A stretch of 64,000 bases of DNA from NCBI RefSeq assembly GCF_040892545.1, contig NZ_CP156079.1:3879501-3943500 (forward strand), in the 5' to 3' direction. The translations under genes were made by a program, and so were the position numbers. Shown here piece by piece: positions 26,022 to 36,409 of the stretch (the first letter of the stretch is position 1; each line of letters begins with the position of its first letter). Source of the stretch: Paracidovorax avenae. GTDB lineage: Bacteria; Pseudomonadota; Gammaproteobacteria; Burkholderiales; Burkholderiaceae_C. Under the pieces are notes generated by a model that was not told where the DNA came from, did not search any database, and saw only the letters and a list, made by a program, of their open reading frames with translations.

Positions 26022-26603
26022 TCAGGGCACCAGCAGGTGCTTGCGGTAGTGCGCCAGTTCCTCGATGGATTCGTGCACATCGGCGAGCGCGGTGTGCTTC
26101 TGCGCCTTCTTGAAGCTGGCGTACACCTCGGGCTTCCAGCGCCGGGACAGTTCCTTGAGGGTGCTCACGTCCACGTTGCGGTAATGGAAGAACGCTTCCA
26201 GCTTCGGCATGTAGCGCACCAGGAAACGCCGGTCCTGGCCGATGCTGTTGCCGCACATGGGTGCCACGCCCTTGCGCACGTAGCGCGCGAGAAACTCCAG
26301 GATGGCCTGCTCGGCTTCGGCTTCCGTGACCGTGGAGGCCCGCACCTTCTCGATGAGACCGCTGCGTCCGTGCGTGCCCTTGTTCCAGGCGTCCATGCCA
26401 TCGAGCAAGGCGTCGGACTGGTGGATGACGAACACCGGCCCCTCCACCCGCGGCTCCAGTTCCGGGCCGGTGACCACGACGGCGATCTCCAGCAGGCGAT
26501 CCTTCTCGGGATCGAGCCCCGTCATCTCGCAGTCGAGCCAGACGAAGTTCAGGTCGGATTTGGGAAGGACGGGAGGGACGGAGACGGATGCGGTATCGGA
26601 CAT
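26022..26603 (-). CDS. orn: Oligoribonuclease
   Basis: 193 residues, normal length. A DEDDh 3'-5' exoribonuclease that finishes RNA decay by degrading dinucleotides, including pGpG. Catalytic acids D24 and E26 are in [10 protein letters not shown]; the final H-x4-D is in [10 protein letters not shown]. The other family hallmarks VFVIHQSD and [11 protein letters not shown] are present. ATG 26603 is chosen; residues upstream are not conserved in type. GACAAT lies seven bases before it with no Shine-Dalgarno. Divergent from the M48 protease gene by 74 bases. Confidence 0.95.
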   Translation of the reverse strand: MSDTASVSVPPVLPKSDLNFVWLDCEMTGLDPEKDRLLEIAVVVTGPELEPRVEGPVFVIHQSDALLDGMDAWNKGTHGRSGLIEKVRASTVTEAEAEQAILEFLARYVRKGVAPMCGNSIGQDRRFLVRYMPKLEAFFHYRNVDVSTLKELSRRWKPEVYASFKKAQKHTALADVHESIEELAHYRKHLLVP

Positions 26604-26677
26604 GGCCCGGATTGTCTCCCAAGGCGGAACGCCCTGCCGCCGCGATGCCGGTCCGCGAAGCCCTAAACTCCCGGTAC

Positions 26678-28006
26678 ATGCCTCCCGCACCCGATACCGC
26701 CTTCTACTTCACCACGCCCGCCGGCCTGCTGACCGCGTCCTTCGCCCTGCTGCTGGCCGCCGGCCTGCTGGTGCGCTTCTGGCTGGCGTCCCGGCAGATC
26801 CGGCACGTCGCGCGCCACCGCAATACCGTCCCGGAGCCGTTCGCCGGGCGCATCCCCCTCGCCGCCCACCAGAAAGCCGCGGATTACACCATCGCCAAGG
26901 CCCGCCTGGGCCTGCTGGAAGCCGCCCTGGGCGCTGCCGTGCTGCTGGGCTGGACGCTGCTGGGCGGACTGAACGCGCTCAACCAGGCGCTGCTGTCCGT
27001 GCTGGACGGCGGCATGGTGCAGCAGATCGCATTGCTGGCGGCGTTCGCGCTGGTGAGCGGGCTCATCGACCTGCCCCTCGCGGCCTACCAGACCTTCGTG
27101 CTCGAAGAGCGCTTCGGCTTCAACAAGACCACGCCGCGCCTCTGGCTGAAGGACCTGGCGCAGTCCACGCTGATGGGCGCCGTGATCGGGCTGCCGCTGG
27201 CCGCGCTGATCCTCTGGCTCATGGGGGCCGCGGGCGCCCTGTGGTGGCTCTGGGCCTGGGGCGCCTGGGTGGCTTTCAGCCTGGCGCTGATGGTGATCTA
27301 TCCGCTGTTCATCGCACCGCTCTTCAACCGCTTCCAGCCGCTGGAGGACGAATCCCTCAAGGCCCGCGTCACGTCGCTCATGCAGCGCTGCGGCTTCGCG
27401 GCCAAGGGACTGTTCGTGATGGACGGCAGCCGGCGCAGCGCCCATGCCAACGCGTACTTCACGGGCTTCGGGGCCGCGAAGCGGGTGGTGTTCTACGACA
27501 CCCTGCTGCGCCAGCTCGGGCCGGACGAGGTCGAGGCCGTGCTCGCGCACGAACTCGGCCACTTCAAGCACCGCCACATCGCCAAGCGCATGGCAGGCGT
27601 GTTCGCGATGGCGCTGCTCGGTTTCGCGCTGCTGGGCTGGCTCTCGGGGCAGACCTGGTTCTACGAAGGCCTGGGCGTGCAGCCCGCCGCCCTGCTGCCG
27701 GGCCAGCCGGCAGGCTCGGCTGCCAACGACGCGCTGGCGCTGCTGCTGTTCCTGCTGGCCACGCCCGTGCTGACCTTCTTCGTCTCCCCGGTTTTCGCCC
27801 AGTTGTCGCGCCGCGACGAATTCGAGGCGGATGCCTATGCCATGGCGCAGGCCGAAGGCAGCGCCCTCGCCTCCGCATTGCTCAAGCTCTACGAGGACAA
27901 CGCCTCCACGCTCACGCCGGACCCGGTGTACGCGGGGTTCTACTACTCCCACCCGCCGGCCAGCGAACGGCTGGCCCGCATGCCCCTTCCCCAGCCATCG
28001 ACATGA
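26678..28006 (+). CDS. M48 family (Ste24-like) integral-membrane zinc metalloprotease
   Basis: 442 residues with about six to seven membrane segments (first at 12-36). The zinc site is HELGH at 291-295 with the third ligand E in the later [11 protein letters not shown] segment. An N-terminal [12 protein letters not shown] motif is the Ste24/CAAX-protease signature. Bacterial members perform membrane-protein quality control. TAAACT sits eight bases before ATG 26678. The stop overlaps the next start as ATGA, so expression with phhB is coupled. Confidence 0.92.
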   Translation: MPPAPDTAFYFTTPAGLLTASFALLLAAGLLVRFWLASRQIRHVARHRNTVPEPFAGRIPLAAHQKAADYTIAKARLGLLEAALGAAVLLGWTLLGGLNALNQALLSVLDGGMVQQIALLAAFALVSGLIDLPLAAYQTFVLEERFGFNKTTPRLWLKDLAQSTLMGAVIGLPLAALILWLMGAAGALWWLWAWGAWVAFSLALMVIYPLFIAPLFNRFQPLEDESLKARVTSLMQRCGFAAKGLFVMDGSRRSAHANAYFTGFGAAKRVVFYDTLLRQLGPDEVEAVLAHELGHFKHRHIAKRMAGVFAMALLGFALLGWLSGQTWFYEGLGVQPAALLPGQPAGSAANDALALLLFLLATPVLTFFVSPVFAQLSRRDEFEADAYAMAQAEGSALASALLKLYEDNASTLTPDPVYAGFYYSHPPASERLARMPLPQPST

Positions 28007-28353
28007 CCTCTTCCTCCATGCTCACCAAGAAAGACTGGTCCGCCCACGCACGCCGTGCGCTCAGCCCCACCGAAATCGTCGCGCGCCTGGCGGACCTGCA
28101 GGGCTGGGCCCTGAGCGGCGACGGCGCCGCGGTCGCGATCGAGAAGACCTACCGCTTCGCGAATTACTACGAGACCATCTCGTTCGTGAACGCCGTCGCC
28201 TTCATCGCGAATGCGCAGGACCACCACCCGGACCTGTCCGTGCATTACGACCGCTGCGTGGTCCGCCTCAACACCCACGACGTGAAGGGCATCTCCACCA
28301 CCGACCTCGAATGCGCCGCGCGCTTCGACGCGCTGCTGGCGGCCTCCGAATGA
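28003..28353 (+). CDS. phhB: Pterin-4a-carbinolamine dehydratase (PCD/DCoH)
   Basis: 116 residues. It dehydrates 4a-hydroxytetrahydrobiopterin formed by aromatic amino acid hydroxylases. The active-site motif is visible as AQDHHPDLSVHYDRC...NTHDVKGIST, matching the family pattern H-H-P...Y...H...D. The ATG at 28003 overlaps the protease stop; a second ATG at 28018 is also possible. Phenylalanine hydroxylase is not in this window, so the symbol rests on family and not on context. Confidence 0.88.
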   Translation: MTSSSMLTKKDWSAHARRALSPTEIVARLADLQGWALSGDGAAVAIEKTYRFANYYETISFVNAVAFIANAQDHHPDLSVHYDRCVVRLNTHDVKGISTTDLECAARFDALLAASE

Positions 28354-28371
28354 CGGCCCGACCGGCGACCC

Positions 28372-29349
28372 ATGGCTGAGCGCTCGGCCCCCCTCGAAGG
28401 CCTGGTCGTCGCCAGCCACGGCCGCCACTGCCTGGTCGAAAGCCCCGACGGCTCGCGGCGCATCTGCCATCCGCGCGGCAAGAAGAGCCAGGCGGTCGTC
28501 GGCGACCGCGTGCTCTGGCAGGCCCCGCCCCCCGGCCAGGGCGACGAAGGCACGATCGAGAAAGTGCTGGAGCGCCGCAACCTGTTCTACCGGCAGGACG
28601 AGATCCGCACCAAATCGTTCGCCGCCAACCTGGACCAGGTGCTGATCCTCATCGCCGCCGAGCCGGTGTTCTCCGAAAGCCAGCTCGCGCGGGCGCTGAT
28701 CGCGGCGGAAGCAGAACGCATCGCCCCGGTCATCGCCCTCAACAAGAGCGACCTGGTCGAGCCCTTCGAGCGGGCCTGGGCGCGGCTCTGGCCGTACCGG
28801 CACATGTGTGGCGACGGCGCCGGGCGGCACCACTACCAGGTGCTGCCGCTCTCGCTCACCCACTCGGCGGAGGTGGACCATGCAGCGCTGCGCGAGCAAC
28901 TGCAGGGCAAGACCACGCTGGTGCTCGGCCCCTCCGGATCGGGCAAGAGCACGCTCATCAACCTGCTGGTGCCGCATGCGTCGGCGGTGACGGGAGAAAT
29001 ATCCCAGGCGCTCAATTCAGGCAGGCACACCACCACCACCACCACGTGGTACTGGGTGGACCCGCAGGATCGCACCACGGCCCTCATCGACTCCCCGGGC
29101 TTCCAGGAATTCGGACTGCACCACATCGGTGCCGCGGACCTGGCCCGGCTCATGCCGGACATCGGCCACCACGCGGGCGAGTGCCGCTTCTACAACTGCA
29201 CCCATCTGCACGAGCCCGGCTGCGCCGTCATGGCACACGTGGACGAGCCCGATGCCTCGCCGGTTCCGGGTTCGGGCCGCATCGGCGCGAACCGCTACCA
29301 GATCTACCGCCAGCTGTACGAGGAACTGAGCGCGCACCGCCACTGGTGA
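28372..29349 (+). CDS. rsgA: Ribosome small-subunit-dependent GTPase A
   Basis: 325 residues. Circularly permuted GTPase: OB fold first (about 1-75), G4 NKSD at 124-127, then G1 GPSGSGKST at 186-194, G2 region with the run of threonines and G3 DSPG near 239. The C-terminal zinc knuckle is CRFYNCTHLHEPGC. It assists late 30S maturation in the cytoplasm. It lies 18 bases after phhB in one operon. Confidence 0.95.
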   Translation: MAERSAPLEGLVVASHGRHCLVESPDGSRRICHPRGKKSQAVVGDRVLWQAPPPGQGDEGTIEKVLERRNLFYRQDEIRTKSFAANLDQVLILIAAEPVFSESQLARALIAAEAERIAPVIALNKSDLVEPFERAWARLWPYRHMCGDGAGRHHYQVLPLSLTHSAEVDHAALREQLQGKTTLVLGPSGSGKSTLINLLVPHASAVTGEISQALNSGRHTTTTTTWYWVDPQDRTTALIDSPGFQEFGLHHIGAADLARLMPDIGHHAGECRFYNCTHLHEPGCAVMAHVDEPDASPVPGSGRIGANRYQIYRQLYEELSAHRHW

Positions 29350-29372
29350 GCGGTGCAGCAGAGGGCTGGCGC

Positions 29373-29393
29373 CCGGGGCAGCGCCCCGGTTTC
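29373..29393. terminator. Hairpin between convergent rsgA and cobD-like genes
   Basis: CCGGGGC (29373-29379) pairs with GCCCCGG (29383-29389) over loop AGC, then TTTC on the plus strand. The T-run is short, so this is a weak terminator. Confidence 0.5.
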
Positions 29394-30384
29394 AGCCGAG
29401 CAGGCGGGCCAGGGTGAGCAGGGCGAGCAACAGCATCCACACCGCGACAGACCGCCACACCAGGCCCACGACGCCGCGCAGGTGGGCCACCTCGGGCTCC
29501 CTGCCCGGGGTGCTGTCGCCGCCGGCCGGCCCGGGCTCGGGCGGCAGCACGCCCTCGCCCAGCGCGTCCTGCCGTGCCTGCAGGGCTTCGCCGCCGAGGC
29601 GCACATTGATGGCGCCGGCGGTGGCCGCCAGGATCACGCCGTCGTTGTCATTGGGAAAATGCTGCGCATGGAAGCGCCAGCCGTCGATGGCTTCCTCGAA
29701 GCTGCCCACCACGGCGAAGCTGAGGGCCGTGAGGCGTGCGGGCAGCCAGTCCACCACCGTCCAGGCCTGGGCGGATGCACGCTGCAGCGGCTCGCTGCCG
29801 GGATGCACGAGGCTGGCGCCGCGTCCACCTGCCTTCCAGTAGCGGGACACGAATTCCGCGAGCCGGTAGAACACCGCGCCCGCGGGGCCCAGGCCCAGCG
29901 CCGCCAGGATGGAGAACCAGGCCAGCACCCCGAAGACGTGGCGGTGCGCCGCGATCACGGAATACTCGATCACGTGCCGCACGATCTCGCTGCGCGGCAG
30001 CAGGCCCACGTCCACCTGCTGCCAGGCGGCCAGGCGGGCCCGGGCGGCGTCCTCGTCGCGCTCTTCCAGCGCATCCCGGATGTTCGTGAAATGGTGGCTG
30101 AACTGCCGGAAGCCGAGCGTGAGATAGAGCACGGCGATGCTCCACACCACGGCGGCCGGCCAGCCGATGGCCACCATCAGCAGCCAGTGCACCCCCAGCA
30201 CGGCCAGCGACGGCACGCACACCGCGAGGGTCCATGCCACCCAGCCATGGTGCGGCTTGCCCGCATCGAAATTGCGGCTCACGGACAGCGCCCACGCGCG
30301 CACGCCGGCATGGATCGGGTTGCTGCGGGCCAGCGGGCGGGCCTGCTCGATCAGCAACGCCATGAGGATGGCAAAGAAGCTCAT
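29392..30384 (-). CDS. CobD/CbiB family membrane protein
   Basis: 330 residues with several membrane segments. Family features: IEQARPL at the N-terminus, the DxxxA...R segment RDALEERDEDAARARLA, EIVRHVIEYSVIAAHRHVFG and FSHHF. True CobD/CbiB makes adenosylcobinamide, but no other cobalamin gene is present here and this variant is common in Burkholderiales next to coA-type Nudix genes. AmpE-like regulatory members share the fold. A biosynthetic role is therefore uncertain. TATGAT lies seven bases before ATG 30384, which supports this start over one 12 bases upstream. Confidence 0.75.
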   Translation of the reverse strand: MSFFAILMALLIEQARPLARSNPIHAGVRAWALSVSRNFDAGKPHHGWVAWTLAVCVPSLAVLGVHWLLMVAIGWPAAVVWSIAVLYLTLGFRQFSHHFTNIRDALEERDEDAARARLAAWQQVDVGLLPRSEIVRHVIEYSVIAAHRHVFGVLAWFSILAALGLGPAGAVFYRLAEFVSRYWKAGGRGASLVHPGSEPLQRASAQAWTVVDWLPARLTALSFAVVGSFEEAIDGWRFHAQHFPNDNDGVILAATAGAINVRLGGEALQARQDALGEGVLPPEPGPAGGDSTPGREPEVAHLRGVVGLVWRSVAVWMLLLALLTLARLLG

Positions 30385-30452
30385 GCCGGCAATCATACTG
30401 GGCCGTAACCACAGGAAACATGGTGGCCAGCCCTCTTCCGGCGGGCGGCCGC

Positions 30453-31172
30453 TCAGGCCAGCAGGAACCGGTAGAAATTGCGCAGCATGCCCGCCGTCGC
30501 ACCCCAGATGAAGTGGGTCTTGCCCGTCACCGGATCGGTGTAGGGCATGGAAAACCATTCGCGGCGGGCGCCGCCGATGTCCAGGGCATGGCGCCGGTGG
30601 TTCGACGGGTCCAGCAGGAAGGCCAGCGGCACCTCGAAGATGTCGGCCACTTCATAAGGGTTGGGCTCGAAGCTGCCCTCCGGACGGACCAGCGCGACCA
30701 CGGGCGTGACGAGGAAGGCCGTGCCGGTGGCATAGACGGGCAGCGTGCCCAGCACCTCCGCCCTGCCGCTGTCGAGGCCCACTTCTTCGCGTGCCTCGCG
30801 CAGCGCGGCGGCGGCGGCATCCGCATCGCCCGGATCGACGCGCCCGCCCGGGAAGGCCACCTGCCCCGAATGGTTGGACAGATGCGCGGTGCGCTCCGTC
30901 AACAGCACGGTCGGCTCCTCGCGCAGCATGATCGCCAGCAGCACGGCCGCATCGCGCGGCGCACGGGTCGTCATGGCCCGCTCGCGCAGCACATCGGGCG
31001 TCCAGGCCGGCGGCGCGGCGAAGCGCTGGCGCAGCGCCTCGGGCGTCCACACGGCGGCCGGCACCGCGGGCAGGTGGCCGTCCGTCCCCAGCACCGGAAC
31101 CGTCCGGGGATCGAATCCTGGCAGGGCCGTCAGCGGCCCGGTGGCAGCCGTGGTGGAGGGGGAAGAGGACAT
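30453..31172 (-). CDS. CoA pyrophosphatase (NudL-type Nudix hydrolase)
   Basis: 239 residues. The Nudix box GGRVDPGDADAAAAALREAREEVG spans about residues 109-132 (in two parts: GGRVDPGDAD and LREAREEVG). The CoA-specific UPF0035 motif precedes it: LLTERTAHLSNHSGQVAFPG. Members cleave CoA to 3',5'-ADP and phosphopantetheine. ATG 31172 is used because upstream residues run into the rplS terminator. It is followed by the CobD-like gene after 68 bases. Confidence 0.9.
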   Translation of the reverse strand: MSSSPSTTAATGPLTALPGFDPRTVPVLGTDGHLPAVPAAVWTPEALRQRFAAPPAWTPDVLRERAMTTRAPRDAAVLLAIMLREEPTVLLTERTAHLSNHSGQVAFPGGRVDPGDADAAAAALREAREEVGLDSGRAEVLGTLPVYATGTAFLVTPVVALVRPEGSFEPNPYEVADIFEVPLAFLLDPSNHRRHALDIGGARREWFSMPYTDPVTGKTHFIWGATAGMLRNFYRFLLA

Positions 31173-31236
31173 GCGTCGGGGTTCTCCGGCGTGGGCAGAC
31201 AAATGCGGGCGCCGGGGGCGCAGCGCGGCGGCCATG

Positions 31237-31268
31237 AAAAAAGCCGCTACAGGACCCTGTAGCGGCTT
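31237..31268 (-). terminator. Terminator after rplS
   Basis: Minus strand: a 10-base stem GCCGCTACAG/CTGTAGCGGC with a 4-base loop is followed by six thymines. It ends the rpsP-rplS cluster. Confidence 0.93.
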
Positions 31269-31293
31269 CGGATGCCAGAGCGGCAGCCCGGCC

Positions 31294-31680
31294 TCAGGCG
31301 GCGGGAGCGGCGGCCTTGTTGACGCGCGAAGGCAGCTTTTCCTTGATGCGCGCGGACTTGCCGGAACGGTCGCGCAGGTAGTACAGCTTGGCGCGGCGGA
31401 CGTCGCCACGGCGCTTCACTTCGATGCTGGCGATCAGCGGGCTGTAGGTCTGGAACGTACGCTCCACGCCTTCGCCGCTGGAGATCTTGCGCACGGTGAA
31501 GCCGCTGTTGAGGCCACGGTTGCGCTTGGCGATCACCACGCCTTCGTAGGCCTGCACGCGCTTGCGGTTGCCTTCCACCACGTTCACGCTCACGATGACG
31601 GTGTCGCCGGGCGCGAATTCGGGGATGGTCTTGTTCAAGCGGGCGATTTCTTCCTGCTCGAGGGTCTGGATCAGATTCAT
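31294..31680 (-). CDS. rplS: 50S ribosomal protein L19
   Basis: 128 residues, usual length plus an Ala-rich tail. Recognised by [20 protein letters not shown], the [21 protein letters not shown] core and [20 protein letters not shown]. It sits at the 30S/50S interface. Last gene of the rpsP-rimM-trmD-rplS cluster, but it is separated from trmD by 145 bases and has its own promoter. Confidence 0.97.
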   Translation of the reverse strand: MNLIQTLEQEEIARLNKTIPEFAPGDTVIVSVNVVEGNRKRVQAYEGVVIAKRNRGLNSGFTVRKISSGEGVERTFQTYSPLIASIEVKRRGDVRRAKLYYLRDRSGKSARIKEKLPSRVNKAAAPAA

Positions 31681-31825
31681 TGTTGATTTCCTTGCGATCA
31701 TGGCCGCGCCAGGATTGGCAGGCGTCGGGATTGACGCATGGTGCTGGAAGGCCGCCCCGGCAGCCCTGAGGCCGCGAAAGGAAAGCGTCCGCCAGCGGCC
31801 GGACAGAGGATCGAAAAGCCCGCCA

Positions 31826-32593
<768 letters not shown>

Positions 32594-32600
32594 GGCGGGC

Positions 32601-33176
32601 TCAATAATCCGGCTGCCAGTCCACCACGATGCGGCGCCCGGCGATGTCCACCTTGTCGACGAAGGCGGAGACGAAGGGAATCATGCGCTCGCCCTCCTTG
32701 CCGCCTTCCTGAGGGAACGACAGCACCAGGGTCGTCTGCGGGCCCGTGGCGAGCAGCTCGCGCACCGTGCCGAGCGCGACGCCCTCGCGGTTGACCACCT
32801 CCAGGCCGATGAGATCGACCCAGTAGTACTCGTCCTCGGCCGCCGTGGGGAAGCTCGAGCGGGGCACGAAGATGCGGGCACCCCGCAGGGCTTCCGCGGC
32901 ATCGCGGTCATCCACGCCCTGGGCCTGCGCGACGATGGAGTCGGAGTGCTCGCGCGCCTGGCGGATGGGCAGCAGCACGGTGCCCGTGAAAAAGCTCTTC
33001 GCGCCCTTCTCGCTGGGCTGCAGGTACCACCGCTTGGAGGAGAAAAGCGCTTCGGGGTCGGCGCTGTAGGGCAGCACCTTGAACCAGCCCTTGACGCCCC
33101 AGGCGTCCGCGATGCGCCCTACTTCCACCGCATCGGCGGGCAGGTCGGCGGGATCGAGGATGGGAAGGGCGGGCAT
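32601..33176 (-). CDS. rimM: Ribosome maturation factor RimM
   Basis: 191 residues. N-terminal RimM barrel (VEVGRIADAWGVKGWFKV) and C-terminal PRC barrel (YYWVDLIGLEVVN...MIPFVSAFVDKVDIAGRRI). It binds S19 in 30S assembly. The MPALPIL start is supported by frame use and lies downstream of a strong terminator that separates rimM from rpsP. Confidence 0.95.
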   Translation of the reverse strand: MPALPILDPADLPADAVEVGRIADAWGVKGWFKVLPYSADPEALFSSKRWYLQPSEKGAKSFFTGTVLLPIRQAREHSDSIVAQAQGVDDRDAAEALRGARIFVPRSSFPTAAEDEYYWVDLIGLEVVNREGVALGTVRELLATGPQTTLVLSFPQEGGKEGERMIPFVSAFVDKVDIAGRRIVVDWQPDY

Positions 33177-33198
33177 GGTGGAAAGAGGGGATGAAAAG

Positions 33199-33238
33199 AA
33201 AAAAAGCGGGCTCCGTTTGCCGTGGCAACGGAGCCCGC
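33199..33238 (-). terminator. Strong hairpin terminator between rpsP and rimM
   Basis: Minus strand: a perfect 12-base stem (33206-33217 with 33227-33238) and a 9-base loop precede seven thymines at 33199-33205. It lies inside the cluster and should let only part of the rpsP transcripts continue. Confidence 0.93.
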
Positions 33239-33280
33239 CTCGTTCCGGGAAGATGGATCTCCCGGCGCGACGACCGAGGA

Positions 33281-33538
33281 TCAGGCGGCGACGGCCTTCT
33301 TGGCGGCCTGCTTGATCAGGCGCTCGACGGTGTCGGACACCTGGGCGCCCACGCCCTTCCAGTACGTCAGGCGGTCCTGGGCGATGCGCAGGCCTTCTTC
33401 GCCTTCCTTGGCGGTGGGGTTGTAGAAGCCCAGGCGCTCGATGAAGCGGCCATCGCGGCGCACGCGCTTGTCGGCAACGACGATGTTGAAGAACGGACGG
33501 CCCTTGGAGCCGCCGCGGGAGAGTCGAATCACGACCAT
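33281..33538 (-). CDS. rpsP: 30S ribosomal protein S16
   Basis: 85 residues. [20 protein letters not shown] and [15 protein letters not shown] are diagnostic of S16. First gene of the rpsP-rimM-trmD-rplS cluster. A strong promoter with TATAAT lies about 100 bases upstream, overlapping the beginning of the divergent acetyltransferase gene. Confidence 0.97.
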   Translation of the reverse strand: MVVIRLSRGGSKGRPFFNIVVADKRVRRDGRFIERLGFYNPTAKEGEEGLRIAQDRLTYWKGVGAQVSDTVERLIKQAAKKAVAA

Positions 33539-33640
33539 AATGAATCCTTCGGGTGGGTGACAGCAAAATCTGTCGAGGTTTTGCGGCGTTTGAGACACGC
33601 GACATGGCCACCCGGCCAGCGACACGCTGCAAAGCCCGCG

Positions 33641-33669
33641 ATTATATCCACATCCCGACGTATGCCCAA
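33641..33669 (-). promoter_or_regulatory. rpsP promoter
   Basis: On the minus strand TTGGGC (33664-33669) and TATAAT (33641-33646) are 17 bases apart, and the -10 is followed by CGCGGGCTTTGC. It overlaps the start codon of the divergent acetyltransferase. Confidence 0.65.
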
Positions 33670-34183
33670 CATCCGCCCGAGCCGCGACGAAGATCTTCCC
33701 GCCATCACCGCCATCTATGCCCACCATGTGCTGCACGGCACGGGCACTTTCGAGACCGATCCGCCCAGCGCCGCCGACATGGCGGCACGGCGGGCGGACG
33801 TGCTGGGGCGCGGCCTGCCCTACCTCGTGGCCGAGGAACAGGGAGAGATCCTCGGCTTCGCCTACGCCAACTGGTTCAAGCCGCGCCCGGCCTACCGCTT
33901 TTCCGCGGAAGACTCGATCTACGTGGCGGACGCGGCCCGCGGGCGCGGCGTGGGCCGGCTGCTGCTGGACGAGCTCTGCGGAGCCGCCGAGGCTGCGGGC
34001 GTGCGCAAGCTGCTGGCGGTGATCGGCGACTCCGCCAACGCCGGCTCGGTCGGCGTGCACCGCGCCGCCGGCTTCACCGAGATCGGGGTGATGCGCTCGG
34101 TCGGCTGGAAGTTCGGCGCGTGGCGCGATGTGGTGCTCATGGAGAAGCCCCTCGGCGCCGCGGACACCACGGCGCCCGAATGA
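33662..34183 (+). CDS. GNAT family N-acetyltransferase (phosphinothricin-acetyltransferase-like)
   Basis: 173 residues. GNAT fold of the Pat/Bar-like subfamily: [23 protein letters not shown], then [21 protein letters not shown] and the acetyl-CoA loop [15 protein letters not shown], with [17 protein letters not shown] at the end. Relatives acetylate methionine sulfoximine, phosphinothricin or amino acids. No Shine-Dalgarno is visible before ATG 33662. The stop overlaps the next start as ATGA. Confidence 0.88.
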   Translation: MPNIRPSRDEDLPAITAIYAHHVLHGTGTFETDPPSAADMAARRADVLGRGLPYLVAEEQGEILGFAYANWFKPRPAYRFSAEDSIYVADAARGRGVGRLLLDELCGAAEAAGVRKLLAVIGDSANAGSVGVHRAAGFTEIGVMRSVGWKFGAWRDVVLMEKPLGAADTTAPE

Positions 34184-34653
34184 GCCGGACAACGCGCATG
34201 GCCCGCCCCAGGAGCAAGACCGCCGCTGCGTGGCTCGCCTTCCTGGGCGGCCCGCTGGGCCTGCACCGCTTCTACCTGCACGGGATGGGCGACCTGTGGG
34301 GCTGGATGCTGCCCATCCCCACCGCGCTGGGCATCTACGGCATCCAGCGCGTGCAGCAATGGGGGCAGGACGACCACCTGAGCTGGGTGCTGGTTCCGCT
34401 GCTCGGCTTCACCATCGCCGGCTGCGCCCTGCGGGCCATCCTCTACGGGCTGATGCCGCCGGAGCGCTGGAATGCCCGGTTCAATCCCGCCGGGGACCCC
34501 GAAGCACCCGCGGGGCGCACGCGCTGGGCGACGGTGTTCGCGATCGCGCTGGCGCTGATGGTCGGAACGGCCGTGCTGATGGCGAGCCTGGCGTTCAGCT
34601 TCCAGCGCTACTTCGAGTACCAGATCGAGGAAGCGCGCAAGATCTCGCAGTGA
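34180..34653 (+). CDS. TM2 domain-containing membrane protein
   Basis: 157 residues. The TM2 motif is visible as [23 protein letters not shown] followed by a second hydrophobic segment around [11 protein letters not shown]; more hydrophobic segments lie near 68-90 and 117-140. Function of the family in bacteria is not known. It overlaps the acetyltransferase stop by four bases; an internal ATG at 34198 is an alternative start. It converges on pit. Confidence 0.75.
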   Translation: MSRTTRMARPRSKTAAAWLAFLGGPLGLHRFYLHGMGDLWGWMLPIPTALGIYGIQRVQQWGQDDHLSWVLVPLLGFTIAGCALRAILYGLMPPERWNARFNPAGDPEAPAGRTRWATVFAIALALMVGTAVLMASLAFSFQRYFEYQIEEARKISQ

Positions 34654-34668
34654 CGCCGGGCAGCCTGG

Positions 34669-35679
34669 TCAGTACATCTGCAGGCTGATCCAGTAGGCGA
34701 TGGCGGCGACGAAGGCGCTGGCGGGAATCGTGAGGATCCACGCCCAGACGATGTTGCCGGCCACGCCCCAGCGCACGGCGCTGGCGCGCTGGGTGGAGCC
34801 CACGCCGACGATGGCGCCGGTGATGGTGTGGGTGGTGGACACAGGAATGCCCAGGGCCGTGGCGAGGAACAGGGTCATCGCCCCGCCCGTCTCGGCGCAG
34901 AAGCCGCCGACGGGCTTGAGCTTGGTGATCTTCTGGCCCATCGTCTTCACGATGCGCCAGCCGCCGAACATGGTGCCCAGGCCGATGGCCATGTAGCACG
35001 CGATTATGGTCCAGGTCGGGGGCGCGGTGTCCGAGGCCGAGGCATGCCCGGTGGCGATCAGCAGCAGCCAGATGATGCCGATGGTCTTCTGCGCGTCGTT
35101 GCCGCCGTGGCCCAGGCTGTAGGCGCCGGCGGAGAGCAGCTGCAGGCGGCGGAACCACTTGTCCACCTTGCTGGGCCGGGAGCGGCGGAAGATCCACGCG
35201 ACGGCCACCATCATGAGGGAGCCCAGCAGGAAGCCCAGCAGCGGCGACACGAAGATGAATGCCACGGTCTTGAAGATGCCCCCGGAAATCAGCGACCCGA
35301 TGCCGCCCTTGGCGATCACCGCCCCCACGATGCCGCCGATCAGTGCGTGCGACGAACTGCTGGGGATGCCGTAGTACCAGGTGATGACGTTCCAGGTGAT
35401 GGCGCCCACCAGCGCGCCGAAGATCACGTGGGTGTCCACCACCCCGGGCTGCACGATCCCCTTGCCGATGGTGGCGGCCACGCTCAGGTGGAAGACGAAG
35501 ATCGCGACGAAGTTGAAGAACGCGGCGAAGACGACGGCCTGCGTGGGCTTGAGCACGCCGGTGGAGACGACGGTCGCGATCGAATTGGCGGCGTCGTGGA
35601 ACCCGTTCATGAAATCGAACAGGATGGCCAGCGCGACCAGGAGGGCGACGACCCACAGGGCGGTTTGTACGGTTTCCAT
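34669..35679 (-). CDS. pit: PiT-family inorganic phosphate transporter
   Basis: 336 residues with about ten membrane segments. Both PiT signature repeats are visible: FDFMNGFHDAANSIATVVSTGVL near the N-terminus and GGNDAQKTIG plus PVSTTHTITGAIVG in the C-terminal half. It imports metal-phosphate by proton symport at the inner membrane. It follows the DUF47 gene by 29 bases; that pairing is typical and DUF47 proteins are thought to modulate Pit. Confidence 0.93.
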   Translation of the reverse strand: METVQTALWVVALLVALAILFDFMNGFHDAANSIATVVSTGVLKPTQAVVFAAFFNFVAIFVFHLSVAATIGKGIVQPGVVDTHVIFGALVGAITWNVITWYYGIPSSSSHALIGGIVGAVIAKGGIGSLISGGIFKTVAFIFVSPLLGFLLGSLMMVAVAWIFRRSRPSKVDKWFRRLQLLSAGAYSLGHGGNDAQKTIGIIWLLLIATGHASASDTAPPTWTIIACYMAIGLGTMFGGWRIVKTMGQKITKLKPVGGFCAETGGAMTLFLATALGIPVSTTHTITGAIVGVGSTQRASAVRWGVAGNIVWAWILTIPASAFVAAIAYWISLQMY

Positions 35680-35708
35680 GCTTTGAGAGCGCTTGCGTCC
35701 GCCGCGGG

Positions 35709-36356
35709 TCAGGAGTTCTCGAGGATGATGCCCTCGATGTGGTTCGCCACGTCCTCGCACTTGTCGGTGATGGTTTCCAGCAGCTCGTAGATGGCCTTGA
35801 GCTTGAGCACCTCGCGCACGTCGGGCTCTTCGCGGAAGAGCTTGCTCATGGCGCTGCGCATGACGCGGTCGGCGTCGCCTTCCAGGCGGTCGATTTCCTC
35901 GCAGGTCTTGAGCGCCGCCTCGGCCACGCCCGGATCGGCGATCTTCTCCAGCAGCTTCACGGCATCGCGCAGCCGCTCGCAGCACTTCAGGCTCAGGTCC
36001 GTCAGGCGGGAGATCTCTTCGGTCATGTGGCGCACGTCATAGAGCGCCATGGTTTCCGCCGAGTCCTGGATCAGGTCGGCCACATCGTCCATCGTGTTGA
36101 TGAGCGAGTGGATCTGCTCGCGGTCGATCGGCGTGATGAAGGTCTTGTGCAGCGTGCGGTTGACCTCGTGGGTCACGCGGTCGGCCGCCCGCTCGGCGTT
36201 GTCCACGTCCTGGTTGTACTTGTCGCGCAGGTGCGGGTCGTTGTAGTTGGCGACCAGTTGGGAGAAGGCCCTCGCCGCCTCGACGATGCGGTCCGCATGC
36301 TGGTTGAACATCTCGAAAAAATTGCCCTCGCGGGGCAACAGCTTTCCAAACAACAT
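35709..36356 (-). CDS. DUF47 (PhoU-like) phosphate transport accessory protein
   Basis: 215 residues, all-helical PhoU/DUF47 fold. Begins MLFGKLLPREGNFFEMFNQH, then RAADRVTHEVNRTLHKTFITPIDREQIHSLI (shown in part), a typical DUF47 core. It precedes pit in the same operon and is believed to regulate it. ATG 36356 was chosen because MLFGKLLPRE matches the family beginning. A candidate PHO box lies about 55 bases upstream. Confidence 0.9.
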   Translation of the reverse strand: MLFGKLLPREGNFFEMFNQHADRIVEAARAFSQLVANYNDPHLRDKYNQDVDNAERAADRVTHEVNRTLHKTFITPIDREQIHSLINTMDDVADLIQDSAETMALYDVRHMTEEISRLTDLSLKCCERLRDAVKLLEKIADPGVAEAALKTCEEIDRLEGDADRVMRSAMSKLFREEPDVREVLKLKAIYELLETITDKCEDVANHIEGIILENS

Positions 36357-36409
36357 GGGGACTCCTGGACGACTGGCAGGCATGCGCCACATCCGGCGGC
36401 TGCCGCATT

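Noticed and set aside
29392..30384. Confident cobalamin-biosynthesis CobD
   Set aside because: No other cobalamin gene is in view and this variant is widespread in organisms with uncertain pathways, so only the family name is given.
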